From Gammaproteobacteria bacterium (GTDB taxonomy: Bacteria > Pseudomonadota > Gammaproteobacteria > Pseudomonadales > Halieaceae), in NCBI GenBank assembly GCA_030433415.1, contig JAUIMF010000014.1, forward strand, positions 1 through 51,328: a stretch of 51,328 nucleotides of DNA, given 5' to 3'. The translations under genes were made by a program, and so were the position numbers. Below, piece after piece: positions 1-8,313 of this stretch. The notes beneath the pieces were generated by a model. The model worked only from the letters and a program-made list of their open reading frames with translations. It did no database searches and had not been told where the DNA came from. Each line of letters begins with the position of its first letter. The stretch's first letter is position 1.

Positions 1-139
1 CCAGGGCAGCTTCCCAGCGCGGCAGATCACCATAGCGCTGATGGGACAGGCCGGCACTTACCTGCTGCGGCAGCAGGTCTGCCCAGGCTTCGAGCGCTGT
101 ACCCTGCCAGCGTTGCTGCAAACGGCCCGCGTCGATCAT
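1..139 (-). CDS. cmoB: CmoB, tRNA U34 carboxymethyltransferase (N-terminal part)
   Basis: This is the first 46 codons of a minus-strand gene that runs off the left edge. CmoB transfers the carboxymethyl group of carboxy-SAM to 5-hydroxyuridine at tRNA position 34, giving cmo5U. The visible N-terminus starts MIDAGRLQQRWQG and ends near RYGDLPRWEAAL, which resembles the N-terminal domain of known CmoB. Its ATG overlaps the cmoA stop in an ATGA tetranucleotide, so the two genes are translationally coupled. The call rests mostly on position directly after cmoA; the methyltransferase domain is outside the window. Confidence 0.85.
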   Translation of the reverse strand, partial: MIDAGRLQQRWQGTALEAWADLLPQQVSAGLSHQRYGDLPRWEAAL

Positions 140-867
140 CGCAGGGCAATGATCGAGGCAAAGTTAAAGCACTGGAACCACACATCGCAGGAGCGGAAGC
201 CCGCGGCGGTCAGGCGCTCGCGGTGCCGGTCCAGGGTTTCGGGGACCAGAACGTTTTCAATGGCGTCGCGCTTGCCGGCGATCTCGAGATCGCTATAGCC
301 ATGGGCTCGTTTGAAGTCGTGGTGCAGGTCGATATTGAGCTGGTTCAGCGCCGGGTCCGGAAACACCACCTTCTCGGACAGCACCAGCACGCCACCGGGG
401 CGCAGGGCGTCGGCGATGCGTTGCAGGAATCCGTCACGCTCCGGCACCGGGGCGAATTGCAGCGTGTAGTTGAGCGTAACCATCGAGGCGTTTTCGAGGG
501 GGGTGGTCAGCATGTCGTCTTCGCGCAATTCCACGCTCGGCCCTTCATTGTGGGCCGCCAGCAGTTCTTTGCAGCGCTCGATCATCGCCGGCGAGTTGTC
601 GACGGCGATGAGCTGGCAGTCGCGGTCAATGAGGTTGCTGCGCAGGGCAAAGGTGGTTGCGCCCAGGGAACTGCCCAGGTCGTAGACATTGCTGCCATCC
701 TGCACATAGCGCTGGGCCAGGAGCCCCGACATGGCAATGACGGTTTCGTAGCCCGGTACCGAGCGGCGAATCATGTCGGGAAACACGTCCACGACCTCGT
801 GATCAAAGCGAAAAGGCCCGGGAGCGCGCAGGGGGTCGCTAAAGAGATTGTCGGTGCTGTTACTCAA
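136..867 (-). CDS. cmoA: CmoA, carboxy-S-adenosyl-L-methionine synthase
   Basis: The 243-residue protein converts SAM and prephenate to carboxy-SAM, the donor used by CmoB for wobble uridine modification. It has a class I methyltransferase fold: the glycine-rich SAM loop VYDLGSSLGATTFALR near residues 61-76, the acidic strand end AVDNSPAMIERC near 90-101, and MVTLNYTLQF near 128-137. Length matches the family. It is the first gene of the cmoA-cmoB unit and overlaps cmoB by four bases. I see nothing unusual in it. Confidence 0.95.
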   Translation of the reverse strand: MSNSTDNLFSDPLRAPGPFRFDHEVVDVFPDMIRRSVPGYETVIAMSGLLAQRYVQDGSNVYDLGSSLGATTFALRSNLIDRDCQLIAVDNSPAMIERCKELLAAHNEGPSVELREDDMLTTPLENASMVTLNYTLQFAPVPERDGFLQRIADALRPGGVLVLSEKVVFPDPALNQLNIDLHHDFKRAHGYSDLEIAGKRDAIENVLVPETLDRHRERLTAAGFRSCDVWFQCFNFASIIALR

Positions 868-966
868 GGGAATGGCGAACTCTTACAGGGTTTCGCATGG
901 TAGCATGCGAGCCTTTTACGGCGTCGGCAAACAGGCCAGCCCGTTGCGTACAAGGATTTATCGTCA

Positions 967-1902
967 ATGAAAGGCACCCACGAATTCGAAGGCGGCGAAC
1001 GTAACGCCAACATTCTTATCGATGTGAACGGAGCGCTGTACCCTCGCGCGGAAGCAGCGGTATCGGTGTTCGACTCGGGCTTTGTGCTGGGCGATGGTGT
1101 GTGGGAAGGGCTGCGGGTGCAGGGCGGTACCGTACTGTTTCTGGAGCAGCACATGGATCGCCTTTACGAGGGCATGCATACGCTGGATTTTGCCGATATT
1201 CCAGAGCGCGAGGTGCTGACGCGGCGCATCTACGCCGCGCTGCGGGCCAATGACATGCATGACGGGGTGCATATTCGCCTGATGGTATCGCGGGGCGTGA
1301 AGTCCACGCCGTATCAGGATCCCCGGGTAACGATTACTCCGCCCACCGTGGTGATCATTCCCGAGTTCAAGGTTGCGCTGCCCGATACCGTACACAAGGG
1401 CGTCACGCTGTTCACGGTGCACGTGCGGCGTGGCTATTCCGATGTGCAGGACCCCACGCTCAACACCCACTCCAAGCTCAACTGCATTACCGCCTGCATC
1501 CAGGCCGCCAAAGCGGGCTGCGACGAGGGGCTTATGCTGGACCCTCATGGATTCGTGGCGACCTGCAATTCGACGCACTTTTTTATCGTTCGCCGGGGGG
1601 AGCTCTGGACCAGTACGGGAAACTACTGCCTCGACGGGATCACGCGTCGCAAGGTGCTGACCATGGCGGCGGATGAGGGCATGGTGGTGCGCGAGCGCAA
1701 CTTTACGCTGACCGATGTGTACAACGCCGAAGAAGCCTTCGTGACCGGGACCTTCGCCGGCGTCGCACCGGTGCGTGAAGTGGATGGACGGCGTATCGGT
1801 GACGGCACCCGGGGCCCCGTGGTCGAGATGTTACAGCGCGTTTATGGCGAGCGCATCGCCGAGTACATCGATGGTCCTGGCCGCAGCCACCCGCGGGATT
1901 AA
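967..1902 (+). CDS. Class IV PLP-dependent aminotransferase (D-amino-acid/branched-chain type)
   Basis: This 311-residue protein belongs to the fold-type IV aminotransferases (IlvE, D-alanine transaminase, aminodeoxychorismate lyase). Visible landmarks are the N-terminal segment VFDSGFVLGDGVWEGLRV, the PLP lysine in NTHSKLNCI (Lys170), CNSTHFFIV, and the cofactor-phosphate segment FVTGTFAGVAPVREVDGR near residues 261-278. The family does not fix substrate from sequence, so D-amino-acid versus branched-chain activity is open. Its stop is followed five bases later by the start of a sulfotransferase-like gene, so the two are probably one operon. Confidence 0.85.
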   Translation: MKGTHEFEGGERNANILIDVNGALYPRAEAAVSVFDSGFVLGDGVWEGLRVQGGTVLFLEQHMDRLYEGMHTLDFADIPEREVLTRRIYAALRANDMHDGVHIRLMVSRGVKSTPYQDPRVTITPPTVVIIPEFKVALPDTVHKGVTLFTVHVRRGYSDVQDPTLNTHSKLNCITACIQAAKAGCDEGLMLDPHGFVATCNSTHFFIVRRGELWTSTGNYCLDGITRRKVLTMAADEGMVVRERNFTLTDVYNAEEAFVTGTFAGVAPVREVDGRRIGDGTRGPVVEMLQRVYGERIAEYIDGPGRSHPRD

Positions 1903-1906
1903 TGTC

Positions 1907-2671
1907 ATGGAGGTAACGCGACGCATTGCTATGTGGTCCGGCCCACGCAACATCAGCACGGCGATGATGCGGGCCTTCGAGAATCGTCCCGATTGCGCGG
2001 TGGTCGACGAACCGTTCTATGCGGCGTACTTGGCCACCACGGGTTATGAGCATCCGGGGGGCGACGAGGTAATCGCAAGCCAGAGTGTGGACTGGCAAGT
2101 GGTGGCCCGCGCACTGACTTCCGATAAGCCGGCGCCGGTGTATTACCAGAAGCATATGACGCAGCACCTGCTGCCCAATATGGATCTGGGCTTCACCGAC
2201 CAATTGGAAAACTGCTTTCTCATCCGCGACCCCCGTCGCATCATCGCGTCGTACGCCCGGGTGCGGCCGAGTTTTGTGCTGGAGGAGCTGGGGTTTGAGC
2301 AGCAACTGGCGCTCTTTCGCCGTGAGGCGGATCGGCGCGGCGACGCACCACCGGTGCTGGATGCGGCGCTGACGCTCGCCGACCCCGAGGGTGTGCTGCG
2401 CGCGTTGTGTGACCGTCTCGACCTGCCGTTCAGCAACGCCATGCTGTCGTGGCCTGCGGGCCCTCGTGACAGCGACGGGGTTTGGGCGCCGCACTGGTAC
2501 AGCGCGGTATGGGCGTCGACGGGCTTTGCAGCACCGGATTCCGGCGCAGGCGGCGCGGGTGATTCAAGTGGCGCAGATGAGGTCCGGCTGACCGAGGCGC
2601 AGGAGCGCCTGGGGGAGCGGGCAGAAGAGATTTATCGGGAGATGCGCCCGCACGCTCTGGGCGATCACTGA
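1907..2671 (+). CDS. Sulfotransferase-like P-loop protein coupled to the aminotransferase
   Basis: The protein of 254 residues begins MEVTRRIAMWSGPRNISTAM, where SGPRNIST occupies the place of the PAPS 5'-phosphosulfate loop of sulfotransferases. CFLIRDPRRIIASYA near residues 104-118 matches the 3'-phosphate region (RDPR...S). I chose the ATG at 1907 because it lies just after the aminotransferase stop; the open frame extends upstream but inside that gene. The C-terminal 40 residues are rich in Gly, Ala, Ser and Glu. The acceptor is unknown; co-transcription with an aminotransferase suggests an amino compound, which is inference. Confidence 0.7.
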   Translation: MEVTRRIAMWSGPRNISTAMMRAFENRPDCAVVDEPFYAAYLATTGYEHPGGDEVIASQSVDWQVVARALTSDKPAPVYYQKHMTQHLLPNMDLGFTDQLENCFLIRDPRRIIASYARVRPSFVLEELGFEQQLALFRREADRRGDAPPVLDAALTLADPEGVLRALCDRLDLPFSNAMLSWPAGPRDSDGVWAPHWYSAVWASTGFAAPDSGAGGAGDSSGADEVRLTEAQERLGERAEEIYREMRPHALGDH

Positions 2672-2723
2672 TCGCCGAGAGGTGTTGGTCGGTGGGGTGG
2701 CACGGCGCCATCCCGCGCAACGC

Positions 2724-2918
2724 TCAGTTGGCGCTGCGTACCCAGTTGCTGTCTTCGCTCATGCCGCCATGTTGGCGGGCGCGCGGATGCAGTCGAGCCA
2801 TGCTGCGCTCAACGGCAATCTCTTCGCCTTCGGGCTTTTGGAACCGGATCGCGCGCAGAAACGCGGCAAGGCTGTTGCGGCGCTCATTGCGGTCCAGTCT
2901 TTCGCTTGCAGAAACCAT
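2724..2918 (-). CDS. Small protein of 64 residues, function unknown
   Basis: A short minus-strand gene in the 457-base gap between two plus-strand genes. An ATG at 2918 is preceded by GAAGGG and AGGAG, a reasonable ribosome binding site. The product starts MVSASERLDRNERRNSL and ends EDSNWVRSAN, is strongly basic (many Arg) and has no signal peptide or membrane segment. I do not recognise it. The clean start signal and intergenic position favour a real gene, but short frames arise by chance in GC-rich DNA. Apart from this frame I see nothing in 2672-3128. Confidence 0.5.
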   Translation of the reverse strand: MVSASERLDRNERRNSLAAFLRAIRFQKPEGEEIAVERSMARLHPRARQHGGMSEDSNWVRSAN

Positions 2919-3128
2919 AACGATAATTCCCTTCACTCCTGTGCGTAGCTTAGTTTTAGGACGATGGCTAACAAGGAAAAATTCCCCATTCAAAATGTGA
3001 AAAATCCGCACCGGGAATGTTCGGGGCGTTATCGGGCGTTGCCGTGGTTTTCTTGAGACAAACCCTGACGTATTCTGGCGAAGTCTTTCAGACACTCTTT
3101 ATTGGCCTTCGTTTCAGGACCACGCACC

Positions 3129-4316
3129 ATGCTAGATGCTCTGCCCCGCCTTCCCGATGATCCGATTCTTGGTCTTGCCGCCGCCTGTCGGGCGGACCCC
3201 AATCCTCTCAAGGTCGACCTGACGGTCGGTATTTACATGGATGAGGATGGCGTCTGTCCGGTGTTTGACGCAGTACGCCGGGCGCAGGATGCGCTGGTCG
3301 CCGAAGAGATTTCCAAGGCCTACCTGCCACCGGCGGGTGTGGCGGACTTTAACGAGGGTATGCAGCGTCTGGTGCTGGGTGCCGACAGTGCAGCGCTGGC
3401 CGATGGCCGCGTGAGCAGCATCCAGGCTCCCGGCGGCTGCGGTGCTCTGCGTATCGGTGCCGAGATCGCCCATGCGGCAGCACCCGGTGCGCGAGTCTGG
3501 GTTTCTGATCCCACCTGGCCGGTACATATTCCCCTGCTCGGTAGCGTCGGCCTGCAGTTTGAGACCTACCGCTACTACGAGCCGGCCACGCACGGCGTGA
3601 ATTTCGACGGCATGATCGAAGACCTCAAAGCGGCCGGGTCCGGTGATCTCGTGCTGCTACACGGCTGCTGCCACAATCCCTGTGGTGCGGACCTGTCGCA
3701 GGAGCAGTGGGGCGTTATCGCCGACATGGCCGAAGCCCAGGGTTTCGTACCGTTCATCGACATTGCCTACCAGGGCCTGGGAGACGGTCTCGAAGAAGAT
3801 GCGGCGGGTCTGCGTCAGTTGGCTGGCCGGGTTCCCGAGATGATCATCGCCGCTTCATGCTCCAAGAATATGGGGCTGTATCGCGAGCGCACCGGGTGCA
3901 CGATATTCCTGTGTGCTGACGCAGATGGTGCCGCAGCGGTGCTGAGCCAGGCCAAGGTGGCGGCGCGCCGGGTGTATTCCATGCCACCGGCCCACGGTGC
4001 GCTGCTGGCGGGCCGTGTGCTGGCGGACGCTCAGCTTACCGAGCTGTGGCAGGCGGAGCTTGGGCAGATGTGCGAGCGCATCAACGGATTGCGTAGCAAT
4101 CTGGTCGAGAAGCTGCAGGGCGCGACGGGACGGGATTTTGAGTTCATCCGCAAAGAGAAGGGTATGTTCTCGTTCCTGGGCCTGAGCAAAGAGCAGGTCG
4201 AGCGCCTGCGTGCGGAGCACAGCGTGTACATGCTCGGTTCGTCACGCATCAATGTGGCGGGCGTGAACGCGAGCAACATCGACTATCTCGCCAACGCCAT
4301 CGCGACTGTGCTTTGA
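3129..4316 (+). CDS. Aromatic/aspartate aminotransferase (class I, AspC/TyrB family)
   Basis: The 395-residue protein is a fold-type I PLP aminotransferase of the aspartate/tyrosine subgroup. It has the N-terminal segment KVDLTVGIYMDEDG, the HNPCGADLS motif near residue 186, the PLP lysine in SCSKNMGLYRERTG (Lys246, the same position as in E. coli AspC), and near the C-terminus SSRINVAGVN with the substrate-carboxylate arginine. The ATG at 3129 follows an AGGA and gives the length usual for the family. It could deaminate aspartate, tyrosine or phenylalanine. It converges on uup with only 19 bases between stops. Confidence 0.92.
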   Translation: MLDALPRLPDDPILGLAAACRADPNPLKVDLTVGIYMDEDGVCPVFDAVRRAQDALVAEEISKAYLPPAGVADFNEGMQRLVLGADSAALADGRVSSIQAPGGCGALRIGAEIAHAAAPGARVWVSDPTWPVHIPLLGSVGLQFETYRYYEPATHGVNFDGMIEDLKAAGSGDLVLLHGCCHNPCGADLSQEQWGVIADMAEAQGFVPFIDIAYQGLGDGLEEDAAGLRQLAGRVPEMIIAASCSKNMGLYRERTGCTIFLCADADGAAAVLSQAKVAARRVYSMPPAHGALLAGRVLADAQLTELWQAELGQMCERINGLRSNLVEKLQGATGRDFEFIRKEKGMFSFLGLSKEQVERLRAEHSVYMLGSSRINVAGVNASNIDYLANAIATVL

Positions 4317-4323
4317 CGTCGTA

Positions 4324-4346
4324 AGCGGGCCGACCTCAGGCCCGCT
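4324..4346. terminator. Palindromic hairpin between convergent genes
   Basis: A perfect 8-bp stem (4324-4331 with 4339-4346, AGCGGGCC paired to GGCCCGCT) with a 7-base loop lies between the aminotransferase stop and uup, and overlaps the last codons and stop of uup. It is symmetric and could act in both directions. Neither side has a run of T, so it may attenuate rather than terminate fully. Confidence 0.45.
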
Positions 4347-6243
4347 CTTCGAGCTCGCCCCAGCGTTCGATGCGTTCTTCGAGGCTGGGGCCGATCTCGG
4401 CCAGCTCCTTCAGCAGGGCCTGCACTTCCTCTGGCTCGCGATCGTAAAAGCCCGGATCGGCGCTCAGGGCTTCGAGCTCTGCCTGGCGGGTTTCCATCGC
4501 TTCGATTTCTCCCGGCAGGGCTTCAAGCTCCCGGGATTCCTTGTAGCTGAGTTTCTTCGGCGTGTTGCGGACATCGGTCGCTGGTACGGGGGTTTTTTCT
4601 ACCGTAGTCGCTGCCGCAGCGGGCTGGGCTTCGGCCGGGTCTCGCCCTTGCAGCGGCTTCAGGCGGCCGCCGCGTGCCTCCCAGTCACTGAAGCCTCCCG
4701 CCTGTTCATCCACGCTGCCATCGCCAGGTAGCACCAGCAGGCTGGTGACCACGTTGTCCATGAACGCGCGGTCGTGGCTGACCATAAGTACCGTGCCCTT
4801 GAAGTCCATCAACAGTTCTTCGAGCAGTTCCAGGGTTTCCATATCCAGGTCGTTCGTCGGCTCGTCGAGCACCAGCAGGTTCACGGGGCGACTGAACAGC
4901 TGGGCCAGTACGGCGCGATTCTGCTCGCCGCCAGACAGGGCTCCCACGGGGGTACGCAGACGCTGGGGCGGAAACAGAAAGTCTCCGAGGTAGGCCACGG
5001 CGTGGCGCCTCTGTCCACCAATCTCGATAAAGTCGCGTCCACCGCAGACGTTGTCGATCAGATTGCGGTCGGGGTCCAGGCCGGCGCGCTGCTGGTCGGC
5101 GTAGGCCAGCTCCAGGTTGGTACCCAGGCGCACGCTGCCCGTGTCGGGTTCAAGTTCGCCGGTGAGCAGCTTGATGAGGGTGCTCTTACCTGCGCCGTTG
5201 GGGCCGACGATGCCTACTCGGTCGCCGCGTTGGATCAGCAGCGAACAGCGGTCGATGATGGTGTGCCCACCGAGGACGACGCTGACATCATCGAGTTCCG
5301 CCACCAGGCGACCACTGCGCGCCGCTTCTTCTAAACCCAGGCGTGCGCTGCCGGGGCGTTCGCGACGTTCCCGGCGCTGTTCGCGCATGGCCTTGAGGGC
5401 CCGAACGCGACCTTCATTGCGAGTGCGGCGGGCCTTGATGCCCTGGCGTATCCACTGCTCTTCTTCGCTGAGACGACGGTCAAACAGCGCGTTGGCGCGC
5501 TCTTCGGCGGCGAGGCGCTCTTCGCGAAAACGCAGGAATCCTTCGTAGTCCCCTTTCCAGACCGTGAGATGACCGCGGTCAAGCTCACCGATATGCTCGG
5601 CAAAGGCCTGCAGAAAACGACGGTCGTGGGTGATCAGAACCTGGGCGCAGGGCAGGGTCAGAAGCTGGGCCTGCAACCATTCGATGGCGGGAATATCGAG
5701 ATGGTTGGTCGGTTCATCCAACAGCAGAATGTCCGGCTCCGTGACCAGGGCCCGGGCAAGGGCTGCGCGCCGGCGCCAGCCACCGGACAGACTGCCAAGG
5801 TTCGCGTCGGCATCCAGGTCAAGCTGCTCCAGGGTGCTGCGTACCCGTTGATCCAGGCTCCAGCCGTCCACCGCTTCGAGGGCATGCTGCACGCTTTCGA
5901 GAGCCGCGAGATCCGGCTCTGCCGCTGCGGTGAGCTCCTGATACTGGCGCAGCAGCGCGCCGGTGTCCTCAAGGCCACTGGCCACAAACGCAAAGACGCT
6001 CAGGTCCTTCTCGGTGGGCAGGGCCTGCTGAAGACTGGCGATGCGGGTACCCGGGCGCAGCCAGCGTTCGCCGCTGTCCGGGGCCTGGGTGCCGGCAAGT
6101 ACTTTCAGCAGCGTGCTTTTGCCCTCGCCGTTGCGCCCAAGCAGACCCAGGCGTTGACCGCGGCTGATGGTGAGATCCACGTTGTCGAGTAACACCTGGG
6201 TACCGTATTGCAGGTCGGCGTTGCTCAGACGAAGAAGGTCCAT
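4336..6243 (-). CDS. uup: Uup, ABC-F family ATPase
   Basis: The 635-residue soluble protein has two ABC ATPase domains and no membrane segments. The first carries Walker A GRNGEGKST, signature LSGGWRRR and Walker B LLLDEPTNHLD; the second carries GPNGAGKST, LSGGEQNR and LVLDEPTNDLD. A charged linker follows the first domain and an acidic, Glu-rich, probably coiled-coil tail covers about residues 570-635, which is the Uup hallmark that binds nucleic acid. Uup-type ABC-F proteins act at the ribosome and on branched DNA and limit precise transposon excision in E. coli. All catalytic motifs are intact. Confidence 0.93.
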   Translation of the reverse strand: MDLLRLSNADLQYGTQVLLDNVDLTISRGQRLGLLGRNGEGKSTLLKVLAGTQAPDSGERWLRPGTRIASLQQALPTEKDLSVFAFVASGLEDTGALLRQYQELTAAAEPDLAALESVQHALEAVDGWSLDQRVRSTLEQLDLDADANLGSLSGGWRRRAALARALVTEPDILLLDEPTNHLDIPAIEWLQAQLLTLPCAQVLITHDRRFLQAFAEHIGELDRGHLTVWKGDYEGFLRFREERLAAEERANALFDRRLSEEEQWIRQGIKARRTRNEGRVRALKAMREQRRERRERPGSARLGLEEAARSGRLVAELDDVSVVLGGHTIIDRCSLLIQRGDRVGIVGPNGAGKSTLIKLLTGELEPDTGSVRLGTNLELAYADQQRAGLDPDRNLIDNVCGGRDFIEIGGQRRHAVAYLGDFLFPPQRLRTPVGALSGGEQNRAVLAQLFSRPVNLLVLDEPTNDLDMETLELLEELLMDFKGTVLMVSHDRAFMDNVVTSLLVLPGDGSVDEQAGGFSDWEARGGRLKPLQGRDPAEAQPAAAATTVEKTPVPATDVRNTPKKLSYKESRELEALPGEIEAMETRQAELEALSADPGFYDREPEEVQALLKELAEIGPSLEERIERWGELEERA

Positions 6244-6389
6244 GGTAAGACGATTCCGAAGTTTGCAGGGCGCGCAGTGTAACGCCGCCGCAGGTCAATC
6301 CTGAAGCACGCTTGCGTAGGGCACGCCCCAGCACTTTGGACAGAAGAGACCATCGGCTATCATTGCCGCCGCTTCAGACCGGACCCGCC

Positions 6390-7439
6390 ATGTTTTCCAG
6401 CGCCTACCAACCCCACCATGATCGCCAGATTGCCCTCTGGCTGCTGACCTGTGCTGTGGTGATCTACGGCATGATCCTGCTCGGCGGTGTGACTCGCCTG
6501 ACGGAATCGGGGCTGTCCATGGTCGAGTGGCGGCCGATCATGGGCATCTGGCCCCCCGTGGGCGAGGCGGCGTGGCAGGAGGTGTTTGCCAAGTACCAGC
6601 AGTTTCCCGAGTACCAGAAGATCAACCATGGCATGAGCCTCGCCGAGTTCAAAACGATCTTCATGTTCGAGTACCTGCACCGGGTACTGGGGCGGCTGAT
6701 CGGTCTGTTGTTTTTTCTTCCCCTGGTGTTCTTCGCGATCCGCGGTGTAATTAGACCTGGGCTGATGCCGCGCCTGCTGCTGCTCTTCTTTCTTGGCGGC
6801 TGCCAGGGACTGCTGGGCTGGTACATGGTCAAGAGTGGACTGGTGGACCGGCCCAGCGTGTCGCAATACCGGTTGACGGCGCATCTGGGGCTGGCAGTAC
6901 TGCTGTACGGCGCCATCGTCTGGCAGGTGATGCGCCTGTGGTCGCCCGGCCCGGATGCGCCCGCGCAAGCAACGGGACCAATGCGCTGGGCACTGGGGCT
7001 GACGGGCCTGGTCTATCTCATGATTCTCAGTGGTGGCCTGGTCGCCGGCACCGATGCGGGCTTTTCGTATCCCACCTGGCCGAATATGGGCCCGGGCCTT
7101 GTGCCGCCAGGTCTCTACGACAGCAACCCGGCCTGGCTGGCCGCCTTTGAGGATGTCACCACGATCCAGTTCAACCACCGGATCTTTGCGTACCTGCTGT
7201 TCTTTCTGGTGGGCGGTTTTGCGCTGCGTCAGTTACTGCGTGGCGCTACGCGGTCGCGGCGTGTCGCGGCCGCGCTGGTACTCGCTGCATTGCTGCTACA
7301 GATCAGCCTGGGTATCAGCACACTGCTCACCCATGTGGCAGTGCCCGTAGCCGCGGCGCATCAGGGAGGTGCGATTCTGTTGCTGACGCTACTGCTCTAC
7401 TGCGCGCACACCTTGCGTGGGGACGCTAGCGGTAGCTGA
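6390..7439 (+). CDS. ctaA: Heme A synthase (COX15/CtaA family)
   Basis: The 349-residue membrane protein has eight predicted transmembrane helices. It oxidises the C8 methyl of heme O to give heme A for cytochrome oxidase. The four histidines expected to bind heme are visible at about His97 (EYLHRVLGR), His165 (RLTAHLGLA), His263 (FNHRIFAY) and His324 (AAAHQGGA). The N-terminal VTRLTESGLSMVEWRP and the loop DAGFSYPTWPNMGP are typical of the proteobacterial/mitochondrial group. No oxidase subunits or ctaB are in the window, so it is a stand-alone gene. I chose the ATG at 6390; the open frame reaches upstream without a family-like N-terminus. Confidence 0.93.
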   Translation: MFSSAYQPHHDRQIALWLLTCAVVIYGMILLGGVTRLTESGLSMVEWRPIMGIWPPVGEAAWQEVFAKYQQFPEYQKINHGMSLAEFKTIFMFEYLHRVLGRLIGLLFFLPLVFFAIRGVIRPGLMPRLLLLFFLGGCQGLLGWYMVKSGLVDRPSVSQYRLTAHLGLAVLLYGAIVWQVMRLWSPGPDAPAQATGPMRWALGLTGLVYLMILSGGLVAGTDAGFSYPTWPNMGPGLVPPGLYDSNPAWLAAFEDVTTIQFNHRIFAYLLFFLVGGFALRQLLRGATRSRRVAAALVLAALLLQISLGISTLLTHVAVPVAAAHQGGAILLLTLLLYCAHTLRGDASGS

Positions 7440-7986
7440 CGACCAGGTAACCGTTAAGGCGAGTCTCGCCCACGGCACAAATCCGGTGGGGCTGGTCGGC
7501 GCGATAATGGGCCGTGTCGCCTTCACGTAGCTCGATGCGCGAGGCACCGGCGTGGATTGCGGCGGCGCCCTCGGCCACGGTAAACATCTCCCGCGTTCCC
7601 TCGAAGTGCGCCTCGCTGCGAAGCTCGGCTCCCGGCTTCAGCACAATGGCGTAGAACTCGATGTTCTTTTCCAATTGCAGGGGCGAAAGCGTGCGCAACT
7701 CGCACTCGCCATCGGCGCGAAACAGCGTGGCGGGATCATCGCCGCGCACCACATCGATGCGGTTCACCGCGTCGGGGTCATCCACGAGTTCTCCGATGCT
7801 GATGCCAAAGGTCTGGGCGATGCGCTGCGTGACGGCCAGCGTGGGATTCGCCTTGCCTCGCTCGATCTGGCTCAGCATGGAGCGGCTGACGCCGGAGGCA
7901 GCAGCGAGTTGCTCCAGCGTCAGGGACTGGAGCTGACGGAGCTGGCTGACGCGGTCGCCCAGCAGTCGACTGGTGGTATCACTCAT
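7426..7986 (-). CDS. XRE-family regulator with C-terminal cupin domain
   Basis: The protein of 186 residues joins a helix-turn-helix (about residues 9-63, LEQLAAASGVSRSMLSQIER) to a small cupin (about 105-185, with GAELRSEAHFEGTREMFTV and the late RADQPHRI). Proteins of this layout usually repress or activate a nearby metabolic gene in response to a small ligand held in the cupin. The ATG at 7986 is preferred; a GTG two codons upstream is possible. It converges on ctaA and the last 14 bases of the two genes overlap, so they cannot share a terminator between them. Confidence 0.85.
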   Translation of the reverse strand: MSDTTSRLLGDRVSQLRQLQSLTLEQLAAASGVSRSMLSQIERGKANPTLAVTQRIAQTFGISIGELVDDPDAVNRIDVVRGDDPATLFRADGECELRTLSPLQLEKNIEFYAIVLKPGAELRSEAHFEGTREMFTVAEGAAAIHAGASRIELREGDTAHYRADQPHRICAVGETRLNGYLVVSYR

Positions 7987-8047
7987 CGGCACATTATACG
8001 TTGCTGTATTGCCTCGTCGGGAACACTCGTCGTCGGCGCTCTGTTCC

Positions 8048-8220
8048 GCACCGGGACGGACGCTCCCTCCGCTCTCTGGAAGGGGGGGACGTTCGCTCCG
8101 GGAGCGTCCGTCCCGGTGCTGAGAGGGTGCCAGCGAATTGGCACTGAGTCAGCGACACGGTGGCTGTTGCGCAGCGAACGTCCCCCTCCCCAGTGAGCGT
8201 AGCAATGGCCGCCGTGTCGC
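8048..8220. repeat. Cluster of three interleaved inverted repeats
   Basis: The 320-base gap between the XRE-cupin gene and the TonB receptor holds three inverted repeats. One is a perfect 20-bp pair at 8048-8067 and 8100-8119. A second is a 14-bp pair at 8084-8097 and 8173-8186 (GGGGGACGTTCGCT and its complement). A third is a 9-bp pair at 8152-8160 and 8212-8220. The first two interleave, so they cannot both form at once. This is the build of a REP/BIME-like or miniature mobile element rather than a terminator. No transposase is nearby. Confidence 0.6.
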
Positions 8221-8267
8221 GAATTCGTGTGCGAAGCTATGCGGGAGGGACCTCAGGCTCCAGAACG

Positions 8268-8294
8268 AAAAAGCCCGGCGCTGTGGCCGGGCTT
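8268..8294 (-). terminator. Rho-independent terminator of the TonB receptor gene
   Basis: Read on the minus strand, a 9-bp GC-rich stem (8286-8294 with 8271-8279) with a 6-base loop ends in a run of five T, 20 bases after the receptor stop codon. Confidence 0.85.
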
Positions 8295-8313
8295 CGGATC
8301 GTGCGGGACGGGC

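Noticed and set aside
223..903. Plus-strand frame opposite cmoA
   Set aside because: Antisense to cmoA; composition typical of a mirror frame.
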